64,000 nt of DNA from Alcaligenaceae bacterium (GCA_013416395.1 JACCEP010000001.1:620001-684000), one strand, 5' to 3'. Positions 7,587 through 17,079 are shown, counted from the stretch's first letter. Program-made: numbers and translations. The notes: a model not told the origin generated them from the sequence alone.

Positions 7587-8573
7587 TTGAATTTCAAAAC
7601 AACATTGCTTGCCAATATTTTTGTTGCTGCTGCTGTCATGGCATCGGCGGCCCATGCCACGACCTTCAAGGTCGCTGTCGGTGATGCTGCCGGTGGCACC
7701 CAGTGGGAGATGGCCAGCAAATTTGCAGAAGTCTTGCAGGAAAAGACGAAGCACGAAGTGCAGCTCTTTCCTAACGGGCAACTGGGAGACGAGCAGGCCA
7801 CGGTTAATGATGCGGCCATGGGCCTGCTTGATTTCTCGGTGCTGGCCATTAACAACATCACGCCTTTTTCACCAAGTGTTGCTGTACTGACGCTGCCGTA
7901 CGTGATCCAGAGTGCTGATGAGGCATACAAACTGACGATGGGCGAAGTTGGCAAGGAGCTGACTGAAAACACGATCAGGGATGCGGGTGTACGCATTTTG
8001 GGTTGGTCTTACTCTGGCTTTCGTGTGCTGACTAACTCCAAGCATCCCGTGCGTACGCTCGACGACCTGAAAGATCTGAAAGTGCGCGTGCCGAAAAATG
8101 AGGTAATGATTGAATCGTACAAGTCATGGGGTATCAACCCCACACCCATGGCGTGGACGGAAACCTTCCCCGCCCTGCAGCAGAAAGTGGTGGACGGGCA
8201 AGATAACCCCTACATTACCGTGTCGGCGATGAAGTTCAATGAGGTGCAAAAGTACATCACCAACCTGCGTTACATTTTCTCGCTGGAGCCGATTATCGTC
8301 AGCGAGCAAATATTTAAGTCGCAAGATGCCGCAACGCAGAAAGCCATGCTTGAAGCCGGCGTGGCTGCCAGCGAGCACAGTCTTGAGTGGCTTAACCAGA
8401 CCGAAGACCGCATCAAAAAAGAGCTGACAGGCCTTGGCATGGAAATCGTCGATCCTGCAGACGGTGAAAAGCCTTGGATTGAAGCGGCAACCACGAAAGT
8501 CTGGCCTGTTTTCTATGACCAGATCGGTGGCAAAGCAAAGCTCGATCATGTACTGAAAGCGCTGGGGCGCTAA
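7587..8573 (+). CDS. tauK: TRAP transporter substrate-binding protein (DctP family), probable taurine binder TauK
   Basis: A 328-residue periplasmic protein with a Sec signal peptide (MNFKTTLLANIFVAAAVMAS, cleaved near AAHAT). It carries DctP-family signatures: FPNGQLGDEQATVNDAAMGL, LGWSYSGFRVLTNS, and LKVRVPKNEVMIESYKSWG with the conserved ligand-binding Arg. The start is a TTG with GGAGA about 6 nt upstream; no ATG fits the signal peptide. It would deliver taurine to TauLM. It lies 56 nt after tauY in the same direction, and a hairpin (8594-8613) separates it from tauL, which may raise the binding protein's level over the membrane subunits. Taurine as the ligand is inferred from context. 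Confidence 0.82.
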   Translation: MNFKTTLLANIFVAAAVMASAAHATTFKVAVGDAAGGTQWEMASKFAEVLQEKTKHEVQLFPNGQLGDEQATVNDAAMGLLDFSVLAINNITPFSPSVAVLTLPYVIQSADEAYKLTMGEVGKELTENTIRDAGVRILGWSYSGFRVLTNSKHPVRTLDDLKDLKVRVPKNEVMIESYKSWGINPTPMAWTETFPALQQKVVDGQDNPYITVSAMKFNEVQKYITNLRYIFSLEPIIVSEQIFKSQDAATQKAMLEAGVAASEHSLEWLNQTEDRIKKELTGLGMEIVDPADGEKPWIEAATTKVWPVFYDQIGGKAKLDHVLKALGR

Positions 8574-8593
8574 TCCGCGTCACGGATGAACGG

Positions 8594-8613
8594 AGGGCGC
8601 GGTTATGCGCCCT
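8594..8613 (+). other. Intercistronic hairpin between tauK and tauL
   Basis: The perfect 7-bp stem AGGGCGC/GCGCCCT with loop GGTTAT has no U tract after it. It starts about 20 nt after the tauK stop, so it probably protects the 3' end of the tauK message or partly attenuates tauLM. A similar hairpin follows the second TRAP binding-protein gene at 19606-19625. Confidence 0.5.
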
Positions 8614-8669
8614 TCGCATTTCTGAATGATACGGGCAGCACAATCGCAAAAAAGAACACGGAGAGAGAC

Positions 8670-9218
8670 ATGTCTGCACAAGGACCCATTAAAAAATTTT
8701 TTAGCCATATCGAAGAGCATGTCTGCGAGTTGCTGCTTGCTGTTTTCGTTACGCTGTTGTTCGTACAAATTATTGCGCGTCAATTCTTTTACTACACCAT
8801 CCCTTGGGGTGAAGAGCTGGCCACCTACATGTTTGTATGGTTTGCCTACCTGGGCGCGGTGGTGGCCGCGAAAATGTCGGCGCACAACCGGGTTGCCTTT
8901 CAGTTCAGGTTTTTCCCGCCTATTGTCCAGAAAGTGAGTGAGACCTTTGCTGACCTGCTGTGGGTGATCTTCAATCTGTATTTCACCTGGCTCAGTTATG
9001 ACTTTGTGTTTCATCGCATGAACCTGTTCTGGAAATCGCAGACGACCGGAATTCCGATGAAATATTTCTACATGATTTTACCGGTGGCCTTTGTGTTGAT
9101 GTCTGTGCACATTCTCTGGAACAACTACCTCAAGCTCTTTAAGCATGTCGAGCTGGTTGATCCAGAAACAGAAGAGCTGGAAGCCCTCAAAGCAGTTGCC
9201 AAGTCACACGTCGCATAA
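8670..9218 (+). CDS. tauL: TRAP transporter small membrane subunit (DctQ family), TauL
   Basis: A 182-residue protein with four hydrophobic segments. The first pair starts at CELLLAVFVTLLFVQIIARQ, and PWGEELATYMFVWFAYLGAV is the DctQ hallmark around the conserved EE/EL. Start chosen at ATG 8670 because GGAGAGAG lies directly upstream and the hydrophobic profile begins shortly after; an upstream in-frame ATG at 8586 lies inside the intercistronic hairpin region. DctQ subunits join the large DctM subunit to form the sodium-coupled importer. tauM follows after 14 nt. Confidence 0.85.
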   Translation: MSAQGPIKKFFSHIEEHVCELLLAVFVTLLFVQIIARQFFYYTIPWGEELATYMFVWFAYLGAVVAAKMSAHNRVAFQFRFFPPIVQKVSETFADLLWVIFNLYFTWLSYDFVFHRMNLFWKSQTTGIPMKYFYMILPVAFVLMSVHILWNNYLKLFKHVELVDPETEELEALKAVAKSHVA

Positions 9219-9232
9219 CGGGCAGACATATC

Positions 9233-10573
9233 ATGGAACAGTACACAGTTAGTATTCTTTTTGGCGGGTTTTTCCTGCTGTTGTTGATCGGTGCGCCGAT
9301 TACAGTGTCGTTGGCCGGTGCGGCCATGGTGGCCTTTCTGGCACTCGGGAAAGACCCCATCTCTTTTGTTCAGATAGCCTTTACGTCGGTTGGGAAGTTT
9401 CCGTTGATGGCGTTGCCGGCGTTTGTTCTGGCCGGTGCGCTGATGGAGGCGGCCGGCATTTCAAAACGGTTGGTAGACCTTGCCGAGACCGTTGCGGGCC
9501 CGACCACGGGTGGTCTTGGTGTTGCCACGGTACTGGCCTGCCTTTTCTTTGGTGCCATTTCAGGGTCGGGGCCAGCCACGACGGCGGCCGTAGGTATGTT
9601 GATGATACCTGCCATGGTGAAGCGAAAGTACGATGTGAAATACGCCTCTGCGATCACCGCTTCGGCCGGTGGCCTGGGCATTATCATTCCACCTTCCATC
9701 CCCATGGTGATCTTCGGTATTTCGGCACTGGGCATGCAACCGCCCTCCGAGGCTGTCAGCAAATTCGGGCAGTTCGGTTCGGTATCGATTTCCAAACTGT
9801 TTATTGCCGGCGTGGTGCCGGGGCTGCTCATGGCCAGCGCATTGTTGGTCATGAATTACTTCATCTCCCGCAAGAACAATTACGCGGGCCTGACGGAGTC
9901 ATGGTCCATACCTGAAATGGGCCAGGCATTGCGCAAGGGTGTGTGGTCTATCCTCGCTCCCATCATTATTCTGGGCGGCATCTACGCGGGCTTTTTCACG
10001 CCCACTGAGTCAGCGGTTGTCGCGATTTTCTACACGGTTTTCGTTGGTATCTTTCTGCATCGTGAGCTGACGTTCAAGGCCGTGCTGCTGTCGCTTCGCA
10101 CAACAACCTGGATTACCGGGCGTGTGTTGTTGATTCTCTTTTCAGCGACGGTATTCGGACGGCTGCTGGTCGAGCAGCGCATACCGGCCCAGATCGCCGA
10201 ATCATTGTTGGCGCTGACCAGCAATATTTATCTGATCTGGACCTTGTTGATTATTTTCCTGCTGTTTGTTGGCATGTTCATGGAAACACTCGCGGCCATC
10301 ATGATTCTCGTGCCCGTGTTGCTGCCCGTTATGTACATGATGGGTGCCGACCCTACCCATGTGGGTATTGTCCTGATCTGCACACTGTCAGTGGGCTTTA
10401 TGACGCCGCCGTTGGGTGAGAACCTGTTTGTGGCGTCTGGGGTAGGGGGTGCCAGCGTCGAGGATATTGTCTCGCGTATCATGCCGTTCGTGATCGCGCT
10501 CGCGATTGCTATTTTCGTCATCGCCTTTTTCCCGTCGCTGTCGTTATGGTTGCCGGGCCTGATGGGCTACTAA
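9233..10573 (+). CDS. tauM: TRAP transporter large permease (DctM family), TauM
   Basis: A 446-residue, very hydrophobic protein with about 12 membrane segments. Typical DctM motifs are GAISGSGPATTAAVGMLMIP, GIIIPPSIPMVIFG and GFFTPTESAVVAIFY, plus the late SVGFMTPPLGENLFV repeat. It is the transport channel of the sodium-driven TRAP importer, fed by TauK and stabilised by TauL. It is the fifth gene of a tightly packed tauXYKLM run, and the Cache-domain gene begins 15 nt after it. Confidence 0.87.
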   Translation: MEQYTVSILFGGFFLLLLIGAPITVSLAGAAMVAFLALGKDPISFVQIAFTSVGKFPLMALPAFVLAGALMEAAGISKRLVDLAETVAGPTTGGLGVATVLACLFFGAISGSGPATTAAVGMLMIPAMVKRKYDVKYASAITASAGGLGIIIPPSIPMVIFGISALGMQPPSEAVSKFGQFGSVSISKLFIAGVVPGLLMASALLVMNYFISRKNNYAGLTESWSIPEMGQALRKGVWSILAPIIILGGIYAGFFTPTESAVVAIFYTVFVGIFLHRELTFKAVLLSLRTTTWITGRVLLILFSATVFGRLLVEQRIPAQIAESLLALTSNIYLIWTLLIIFLLFVGMFMETLAAIMILVPVLLPVMYMMGADPTHVGIVLICTLSVGFMTPPLGENLFVASGVGGASVEDIVSRIMPFVIALAIAIFVIAFFPSLSLWLPGLMGY

Positions 10574-10588
10574 CCAATGAGAGCAGCC

Positions 10589-11542
10589 ATGCTTAAACAC
10601 ACAACTTCTACTTTTTGTCTGCTGCTGGCCACGGTCGGAGGGCTCGCCAACATGTCGCTCGCCGCCGCCCAGCCCACAATACCTGCGGCCGGTTATGTCC
10701 AGCTGGCCCAGATTGAGAACGTAGGTCCCGACGCGCCGCAGGTCACGCGTCAGCGCATAGTCTCGTCGGCAGAGCAACGGGCCCAGGCTCTGCTTGAAAC
10801 GGCGGAGCAGTATGTCCGCACTCATGGTGCTGAGGGTGCTCGTGACTTTAGCCATCTGCCACAATTTGTCGACCGTGACCTGTATGTATTTGCGCTTGGC
10901 ATGGACGGTGTATTGCTGGGCAGCGGCGGATGGTCGGCATCGCTGGTGGGGCAGAACGTGGCGGACGAAACCGATACCCACGGCAACCACTTCTTTGAGC
11001 GCATGATTTCGCTGGCCCGCGAGCAGGAACGCGGGCAGGTGCAATACTTTTGGTACAACCCCGCCAGCGCCAATGAAACACGCAAGGTCACAAACTTTGT
11101 AAGGGTGGGAGACGTCATCGTAGCGGTGGGGTTTTTCCCCGAGCGCGGCACGCGCACAGAGGCCAGAGCCATGTTGCGCGCTGCGTTACTTGAACTTGAG
11201 CAAAGGCCGTCAGAGGCGCTAAGTGCCTTTCAGGATCCCAATGGGCCTTTCAAGCACGATGATCTCTACGTGTTTGCCGTCGACACCCGTACCGGCACTT
11301 TTGTTGCTCATGGCGCTACGCCGGGCCTGGTGGGCAGCAATGCCGTCGCGTTGCTTGATGCGAGCGGACGCAATCCCGTACGTGAGATGGTCGAGGCCGC
11401 TCAACGCGATGGTCACGGCTCGCTTGATTACTTATGGATCAACCCCATGACGGGTCGCATCGAAAGCAAACGTACTTATTTTCGAAAGCAGGGTGATCTG
11501 ATGATTGCCGTGGGTAGTTACGACCCCACCAATGTGCCCTGA
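10589..11542 (+). CDS. Periplasmic protein with two tandem Cache domains
   Basis: About 317 residues. A signal peptide (STFCLLLATVGGLANMSLAA) is followed by two copies of a Cache-like unit. The first has FSHLPQFVDRDLYVFALGMD and GQVQYFWYNPASANETRKV; the second has FKHDDLYVFAVDTRTGTFVA and GSLDYLWINPMTGRIESKR. No transmembrane helix follows, so it looks like a free periplasmic ligand-binding protein rather than a chemoreceptor or kinase. It sits 15 nt after tauM in the same orientation, so it is probably in the tau operon. A role in sensing or trapping taurine or a related small ligand is a guess. The ATG at 10589 is favoured over 10577 because GAGAG lies 5 nt before it. Confidence 0.75.
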   Translation: MLKHTTSTFCLLLATVGGLANMSLAAAQPTIPAAGYVQLAQIENVGPDAPQVTRQRIVSSAEQRAQALLETAEQYVRTHGAEGARDFSHLPQFVDRDLYVFALGMDGVLLGSGGWSASLVGQNVADETDTHGNHFFERMISLAREQERGQVQYFWYNPASANETRKVTNFVRVGDVIVAVGFFPERGTRTEARAMLRAALLELEQRPSEALSAFQDPNGPFKHDDLYVFAVDTRTGTFVAHGATPGLVGSNAVALLDASGRNPVREMVEAAQRDGHGSLDYLWINPMTGRIESKRTYFRKQGDLMIAVGSYDPTNVP

Positions 11543-11554
11543 AGGCCAATGAAC

Positions 11555-11575
11555 TACGCCCACATCAGGGGCGTA
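11555..11575 (+). other. Hairpin after the tau operon
   Basis: The perfect 7-bp stem TACGCCC/GGGCGTA with a 7-nt loop lies 12 nt after the Cache gene stop. There is no real U tract, so it is a weak terminator candidate or an mRNA 3' end structure. Confidence 0.35.
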
Positions 11576-11665
11576 TGTGGCTTTGCTACTACAGGCATCA
11601 CCGCCTGGCAGGGCTGCTCTGGTTTCGCTTGCACTACTTGCCATCAGCATGCTAAAGTGCAAGGC

Positions 11666-11774
11666 TTGACCAAAAAAGCATTTTGGATTCAAGAAATTTA
11701 TGTGTGCAAGGGCTAGGCAGCCTGCGTGCACGGCAATTAGCCCCGACCAATCGTAGTCGGGAATGGAGAAAACG
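11666..11774 (+). promoter_or_regulatory. rplC leader with hairpins
   Basis: TTGACC at 11666-11671 is a good -35 sequence, but no clean -10 was found at 16-18 bp. The leader ends in a perfect hairpin CCCGAC-N8-GTCGGG (11742-11761) immediately before the GGAGA ribosome site of rplC, with a smaller GGCT/AGCC hairpin before it (11711-11722). In E. coli the L4-responsive leader lies before rpsJ; here rplC heads the cluster, so any such control would have to act here. Confidence 0.4.
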
Positions 11775-12464
11775 ATGTCGAACTCGACACCTACGCCTGC
11801 CGCTTACCGGCTGGGCCTTGTGGGGCGTAAAGTCGGCATGACCCGTATTTTTACCGAGGAAGGCGAGTCCATCCCGGTGACAGTACTGGACGTGTCGAAT
11901 AACCGCGTTACTCAGGTCAAGTCGCCAGAAGTTGATGGCTATGCGGCTGTACAACTCGCTTATGGTACTCGTCGCGCAAGCCGCGTTACCAAGCCACAAG
12001 CAGGGCATTACGCCAAAGCCGGTGCAGAAGCCGGTAGCATCCTGAAAGAATTCCGTCTCGATCCCGCCAAAGCCGCTGAATTTGCAGCCGGCGCAGTGGT
12101 GGCTGTCGAAAGCGTATTCGAAGCAGGGCAAAAAGTTGACGTTACAGGTACCACGATTGGTAAAGGCTTTGCCGGCACCATCAAGCGTCACCACTTCAGT
12201 GGTCAAAACGCTTCCCATGGTAACTCGCGTTCGCACCGCGTTCCAGGTTCTACGGGTATGGCCCAGGATCCAGGTCGCGTCTTCGCCGGCAAAAAAATGT
12301 CGGGCCACTTGGGTGATGCTACCCGCACCGTCCAAAACCTCGACATTGTGCGTGTCGACGCCGAACGTGGCTTATTGTTGGTCAAGGGCGCAGTCCCCGG
12401 CCACAAAAATGCCAACATCGTCGTGCGTCCCGCTATCAAAATGTCGGCCGTAAAAGGAGCCTAA
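11775..12464 (+). CDS. rplC: 50S ribosomal protein L3
   Basis: A 229-residue protein with typical L3 content: [20 protein letters not shown] at the start and [20 protein letters not shown] around the Gln that PrmB methylates (Q in GMAQDPG). L3 helps form the peptidyl-transferase centre and starts 50S assembly. Start chosen at ATG 11775 ([11 protein letters not shown]) because GGAGA lies 6-10 nt before it; an upstream ATG at 11763 overlaps that site. It is first in this rplC-rpsQ run; rpsJ, which normally precedes it, is absent. Confidence 0.95.
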   Translation: MSNSTPTPAAYRLGLVGRKVGMTRIFTEEGESIPVTVLDVSNNRVTQVKSPEVDGYAAVQLAYGTRRASRVTKPQAGHYAKAGAEAGSILKEFRLDPAKAAEFAAGAVVAVESVFEAGQKVDVTGTTIGKGFAGTIKRHHFSGQNASHGNSRSHRVPGSTGMAQDPGRVFAGKKMSGHLGDATRTVQNLDIVRVDAERGLLLVKGAVPGHKNANIVVRPAIKMSAVKGA

Positions 12465-12466
12465 TC

Positions 12467-13087
12467 ATGGAACTCAAGCTCCTGAATGACCAGGGTCAAT
12501 CTGCTTCCACATTTGACGCACCCGACACCGTGTTCGGTCGCGACTTCAACGAAGCGCTCGTGCATCAGGTCGTTGTGGCCTTCCAGGCCAACGCTCGCAT
12601 GGGTAACCGTGCGCAAAAGGGTCGTGACACCGTCAAGCACAGCACCAAGAAGCCTTGGCGCCAAAAAGGTACGGGCCGCGCCCGCTCCGGTATGACGTCC
12701 TCGCCTATCTGGCGTGGAGGTGGTCGTGCATTTCCTAACTCGCCCGACGAAAACTTCTCCCACAAAGTCAACAAAAAGATGTATCGCGCCGGTATTCGTG
12801 CGATTCTCTCTCAGCTGGCTCGTGAAGACCGTATCGCCGTGGTTGACACTTTCTCGCTCGACACTCCCAAAACCCGTCTTGCTGCTGAAAAGCTGAAAAG
12901 CATGGGTCTTGAGTCGGTGCTTATCATCACTGACGTGCTTGACGAAAACGTGTATCTCGCTACCCGCAACCTGCCGCATGTTGCCGTGGTTGAACCGCGT
13001 TACGCCGATCCGTTGTCGCTGATCCACTACAAGAAAGTGCTGATCACCCGGCCGGCTATCGCTCAACTCGAGGAGATGTTGGGATGA
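12467..13087 (+). CDS. rplD: 50S ribosomal protein L4
   Basis: A 206-residue protein with the L4 hallmark basic loop [20 protein letters not shown] followed by [10 protein letters not shown], the part that reaches into the peptide exit tunnel. In E. coli, L4 also represses its own S10 operon at the leader. It starts 2 nt after rplC stops and overlaps rplW by 4 nt (ATGA), consistent with translational coupling. Confidence 0.95.
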   Translation: MELKLLNDQGQSASTFDAPDTVFGRDFNEALVHQVVVAFQANARMGNRAQKGRDTVKHSTKKPWRQKGTGRARSGMTSSPIWRGGGRAFPNSPDENFSHKVNKKMYRAGIRAILSQLAREDRIAVVDTFSLDTPKTRLAAEKLKSMGLESVLIITDVLDENVYLATRNLPHVAVVEPRYADPLSLIHYKKVLITRPAIAQLEEMLG

Positions 13088-13380
13088 ACGCCGAACGCTT
13101 ATTGCAAGTTATCCTGGCTCCCGTCGTAACTGAAAAAGCTACGCTGGTCGCCGAAAAAAACAACCAGGTCGCTTTCCGGGTTGTGGCTGACGCCACCAAG
13201 CCCGAAATCAAAGCCGCCGTCGAGCTCCTTTTCAAGGTCGAAGTCGAGTCCGTGCAAGTTCTTAACCGCAAGGGTAAAGAAAAGCGCTTCGGCAAATTCA
13301 TGGGCCGTCGTCGCAACGAGCGCAAGGCTTATGTTTCGCTCAAGCCGGGTCAAGAGCTCGACTTTACGGAGGTGAACTAA
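13084..13380 (+). CDS. rplW: 50S ribosomal protein L23
   Basis: A 98-residue protein with the L23 pattern: [20 protein letters not shown], then VFRV-type strand [20 protein letters not shown] and the [15 protein letters not shown] segment. L23 lines the tunnel exit and docks trigger factor and SRP. The start overlaps the rplD stop and rplB begins directly after its stop, with the ribosome site GGAGGTG inside the last rplW codons. Confidence 0.95.
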   Translation: MNAERLLQVILAPVVTEKATLVAEKNNQVAFRVVADATKPEIKAAVELLFKVEVESVQVLNRKGKEKRFGKFMGRRRNERKAYVSLKPGQELDFTEVN

Positions 13381-14208
<828 letters not shown>

Positions 14209-14220
14209 GGGGCGTAGAAC

Positions 14221-14496
14221 ATGTCACGTTCGATCAAAAAAGGCCCATTCGTCGATGCGCATCTGATCAAAAAGGTCGATGCGGCCGTCGAAGGCAAAGA
14301 GAAAAAGCCGATCAAAACCTGGTCGCGCCGTTCAACCATCCTGCCCGAGTTTATTGGGCTGACGATTGCTGTGCATAATGGCCGCCAGCACGTTCCCGTT
14401 TACATCAACGAGAACATGGTCGGTCACAAACTCGGCGAGTTCGCGCATACCCGTACGTTCAAGGGTCACGCTGCGGACAAGAAGTCCAAGAGGTAA
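14221..14496 (+). CDS. rpsS: 30S ribosomal protein S19
   Basis: A 91-residue protein beginning [20 protein letters not shown] and containing [20 protein letters not shown] and [15 protein letters not shown], the full S19 signature. S19 binds 16S rRNA in the head beside S13 and contacts the A-site finger. The stop is followed immediately by rplV. Confidence 0.96.
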   Translation: MSRSIKKGPFVDAHLIKKVDAAVEGKEKKPIKTWSRRSTILPEFIGLTIAVHNGRQHVPVYINENMVGHKLGEFAHTRTFKGHAADKKSKR

Positions 14497-14499
14497 GTG

Positions 14500-14829
14500 A
14501 TGGAAACTAGAGCTATTATCCGTGGAGTCCATATTTCGGCCCAGAAGACACGAATTGTTGCGGATCTCATCCGTGGCAAGTCTGTTGCCCAGGCGCTTAA
14601 TATCTTGACGTTCACCCCCAAAAAAGCCGCGGGCATCCTTAAAAAGGCGCTAGAGTCCGCGATCGCCAACGCCGAGCACAACGACGGCGCTGATATCGAT
14701 GAGCTCCGCGTTACCACTATTTATGTGGACAAGGGCCCTTCGATGAAGCGTTTTTCCGCACGTGCCAAAGGCCGCGGTAACCAAATCGAGAAGCAGACTT
14801 GCCACATTGTGGTCAAAGTCGGCGCGTAA
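14500..14829 (+). CDS. rplV: 50S ribosomal protein L22
   Basis: A 109-residue protein starting [20 protein letters not shown] and holding the tunnel-loop region [20 protein letters not shown], where macrolide-resistance changes occur in other bacteria. The start was taken as ATG 14500. A GTG at 14497 directly upstream is also in frame, but AGAGG spacing (6 nt) and family length favour the ATG. Confidence 0.94.
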   Translation: METRAIIRGVHISAQKTRIVADLIRGKSVAQALNILTFTPKKAAGILKKALESAIANAEHNDGADIDELRVTTIYVDKGPSMKRFSARAKGRGNQIEKQTCHIVVKVGA

Positions 14830-14839
14830 GGGAGTCACA

Positions 14840-15646
14840 ATGGGACAGAAAATACACCCGATTGGGTTCCGCCTTGCGGTCAACCGCAACTGGAGTTCGC
14901 GCTGGTACGCTGACGACAAAGCTTTCGGTGGCATGCTGGCCGAAGATATCCGCGTACGCGCTTATCTTAAAAAGAAGCTGAAGTCTGCTTCGGTTGGCCG
15001 TGTGGTAATCGAACGCCCCGCCAAAAATGCTCGTATCACCATTTACTCGGCACGTCCGGGTGTGGTTATTGGCAAGCGCGGCGAAGATATCGAAAGCCTG
15101 AAGTCTGATCTTCAACGCCTGATGGGCGTGCCTGTGCACGTCAACATCGAAGAGATCCGTAAGCCTGAAACCGACGCCCAGCTCGTTGCCGATTCTATCG
15201 CGCAGCAGCTCGAAAAGCGCATTATGTTCCGCCGCGCCATGAAACGCGCCATGCAGAACGCCATGCGTCTTGGTGCCCAGGGCATCAAGATCATGAGCGC
15301 TGGTCGCCTGAACGGCATCGAGATCGCCCGTACCGAGTGGTATCGCGAAGGGCGTGTGCCACTGCACACACTGCGCGCTAACATCGATTACGGTACGGCC
15401 GAAGCCCAAACGACTTACGGCATCATCGGTATCAAGGTATGGGTCTACAAGGGCGACATGCTGCCTAACGGCGAATACCCCGCCGAGACAGCCGCTCCCC
15501 GTGAAGACGATCGTCGTGCGCGCCGCCCCCGTGGTGACCGTCCAGACAGTCGCCGTCCGAGTGGTGGTCGTGGTCGCGGAGGCCCTCGTAAAGACGCTGC
15601 TGCGCCGGCCGCTGCTTCGGCTGCGCCCGCTGCAGAAGGAGAATAA
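14840..15646 (+). CDS. rpsC: 30S ribosomal protein S3 with Arg/Gly/Ala-rich C-terminal tail
   Basis: A 268-residue protein. [20 protein letters not shown] opens it, a KH domain ([20 protein letters not shown]) lies near residues 65-85, and the S3 C-terminal domain ends near [12 protein letters not shown]. About 48 further residues form a low-complexity tail: [20 protein letters not shown], then a GRGRGGPR stretch and an Ala/Pro end. E. coli S3 has 233 residues, so the tail is an extension; similar tails occur in Bordetella-type S3. The in-frame region upstream of 14840 overlaps rplV and is not part of the gene; GGGAG supports ATG 14840. Confidence 0.95.
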   Translation: MGQKIHPIGFRLAVNRNWSSRWYADDKAFGGMLAEDIRVRAYLKKKLKSASVGRVVIERPAKNARITIYSARPGVVIGKRGEDIESLKSDLQRLMGVPVHVNIEEIRKPETDAQLVADSIAQQLEKRIMFRRAMKRAMQNAMRLGAQGIKIMSAGRLNGIEIARTEWYREGRVPLHTLRANIDYGTAEAQTTYGIIGIKVWVYKGDMLPNGEYPAETAAPREDDRRARRPRGDRPDSRRPSGGRGRGGPRKDAAAPAAASAAPAAEGE

Positions 15647-15648
15647 AC

Positions 15649-16065
15649 ATGCTGCAACCTTCACGCAGAAAGTACCGCAAAGAGCAGAAAGGCCGCAACA
15701 CGGGTCTGGCAACACGCGGTGCTCAGGTTTCGTTTGGCGAGTTCGGTCTCAAGGCCACAGGCCGTGGCCGACTGACTGCTCGTCAAATCGAAGCTGCACG
15801 TCGTGCGATCAACCGCCACATCAAGCGTGGTGGCCGCATCTGGATCCGCATCTTCCCTGACAAGCCCATCTCGCAGAAGCCTGCCGAGGTCCGTATGGGT
15901 AAAGGCAAGGGCAATCCTGAATTCTGGGTCGCCGAAATTCAACCCGGCAAGGTGTTGTATGAAATGGAAGGTGTAAGCGAAGAGCTTGCACGTGAAGCTT
16001 TCCGCCTGGCCGCCGCCAAGTTGCCAATCTCCACGACATTCGTGTCGCGGCGAGTTGGTGCTTAA
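15649..16065 (+). CDS. rplP: 50S ribosomal protein L16
   Basis: A 138-residue protein beginning [20 protein letters not shown] with the conserved [20 protein letters not shown] and [21 protein letters not shown]16 organises tRNA binding at the A and P sites. AAGGAGAA precedes its ATG at the end of rpsC, and the genes are 2 nt apart. Confidence 0.96.
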   Translation: MLQPSRRKYRKEQKGRNTGLATRGAQVSFGEFGLKATGRGRLTARQIEAARRAINRHIKRGGRIWIRIFPDKPISQKPAEVRMGKGKGNPEFWVAEIQPGKVLYEMEGVSEELAREAFRLAAAKLPISTTFVSRRVGA

Positions 16066-16075
16066 GGAGCCTGAT

Positions 16076-16267
16076 ATGAAAGCCAGCGAACTCCGTTCCA
16101 AAGACGCCACCGAGCTCAACACAGAGCTCGAGAGCCTGCTGAAGGCACAATTTAACCTGCGCATGCAGCGTGCCACCCAGCAGCTTTCCAACACCAGCCA
16201 GCTTGGTCGTGTACGCCGTGACATTGCGCGTGTACGCACCATCTTGTCTGAGAACGCAGGAAAGTAA
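16076..16267 (+). CDS. rpmC: 50S ribosomal protein L29
   Basis: A 63-residue helical protein beginning [20 protein letters not shown], with the conserved [20 protein letters not shown] and [13 protein letters not shown]29 sits near the tunnel exit beside L23. The start at 16076 follows AAGGAG by about 7 nt; the frame is open further upstream inside rplP but that part is not L29. Confidence 0.95.
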   Translation: MKASELRSKDATELNTELESLLKAQFNLRMQRATQQLSNTSQLGRVRRDIARVRTILSENAGK

Positions 16268-16268
16268 C

Positions 16269-16550
16269 ATGAGCGAAACCCAAACTACACAACCAGCAAA
16301 ACGCCAGCGTACCCTCGTGGGCAAGGTTGTTTCCAACAAAATGGACAAAACCGTCGTGGTCCGCGTTGAGCGCCGCGTCAAGCATCCAGTTTTTGGAAAA
16401 ATCATCGTGCGCTCCAATAAGTACAAGGCGCATGACGAAACCAACCAGTACAACGAAGGCGATACCGTCGAAATCGCAGAAGGTCGTCCGATCTCCCGCG
16501 ACAAAACTTGGACGGTTGTACGTCTGCTCGAAGCCGTACGTGTAATCTGA
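16269..16550 (+). CDS. rpsQ: 30S ribosomal protein S17
   Basis: A 93-residue protein. After a short acidic-polar N-terminus come [20 protein letters not shown] and [20 protein letters not shown], the S17 OB fold, and a final [21 protein letters not shown] 16269 lies next to the rpmC stop; GCAGGAAAG serves as ribosome site. This is the last gene before the 21-kb interruption: a strong terminator follows at 16635 and the usual next gene, rplN, is at 37780. Confidence 0.95.
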   Translation: MSETQTTQPAKRQRTLVGKVVSNKMDKTVVVRVERRVKHPVFGKIIVRSNKYKAHDETNQYNEGDTVEIAEGRPISRDKTWTVVRLLEAVRVI

Positions 16551-16634
16551 TACGAGCCAGCGTCTGTCGCCAGCGGCAGGCTTACTAGCCCGGTCTGCAC
16601 GGGCCCATAGCTGTACGTGGGCCGCACAGCTGAT

Positions 16635-16663
16635 AAAAGCCCCCGACTATTCGGGGGCTTTTT
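16635..16663 (+). terminator. Rho-independent terminator after rpsQ
   Basis: A 12-bp stem (AAAAGCCCCCGA, loop CTAT, TCGGGGGCTTTT) runs into a T tract. It closes the rplC-rpsQ operon, 85 nt after the rpsQ stop. Confidence 0.92.
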
Positions 16664-16670
16664 GTCTTGG

Positions 16671-17079
16671 TGCGCCCAGATTGAACAGAGCTCAAGAAGT
16701 TGGGCTATTTAGAATATGCGTCACTTTAAGGTGCAGATCCTCTCCTAAGCTGATCACAGTCAAAGAGCGGGGTACAAAACCTAAAAGAGTCTTATTGTCT
16801 TTCATATTGCCCTAGTCCTAAGCCAGTCAGATACGGTCAGGCTAATCTCTGTAATCTATGGCTCTGTCTTGGCTGAATATGCTCTCGCAGATGTCGTCAA
16901 CACAATTTATCTTGTTTTTTTGTAGCCATCAAGCCATCGGGTTTTTGGCTGCGATGGCTTGAACTAAAGGCTAACCACGGGGCATAATCCGCAATACCGT
17001 AGAATAGGCGAGCCTGGCATAGTGCCTGCCGCACATCCGGGCGGGGCCGCTTGTGCGGCAGGCGCGCCATCAGGGCGGC
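16671..17079. other. Gene-free spacer before the second iclR gene, with two hairpins
   Basis: No credible gene is present. A 10-bp stem CAAGCCATCG/CGATGGCTTG occupies 16930-16961. A 12-bp perfect stem GCCTGCCGCACA/TGTGCGGCAGGC (17024-17063) ends 16 nt before the chosen iclR ATG. The latter probably lies in the mRNA leader and could limit access to the ribosome site. Confidence 0.5.

Noticed and set aside
8586-8669. 28-codon extension of TauL
   Set aside because: It runs through the intercistronic hairpin, and a strong ribosome site lies before ATG 8670.
14813-15715. 300-codon minus-strand open frame opposite rpsC
   Set aside because: Antisense shadow of rpsC/rplP, created by codon bias in highly expressed genes; product has no family features.
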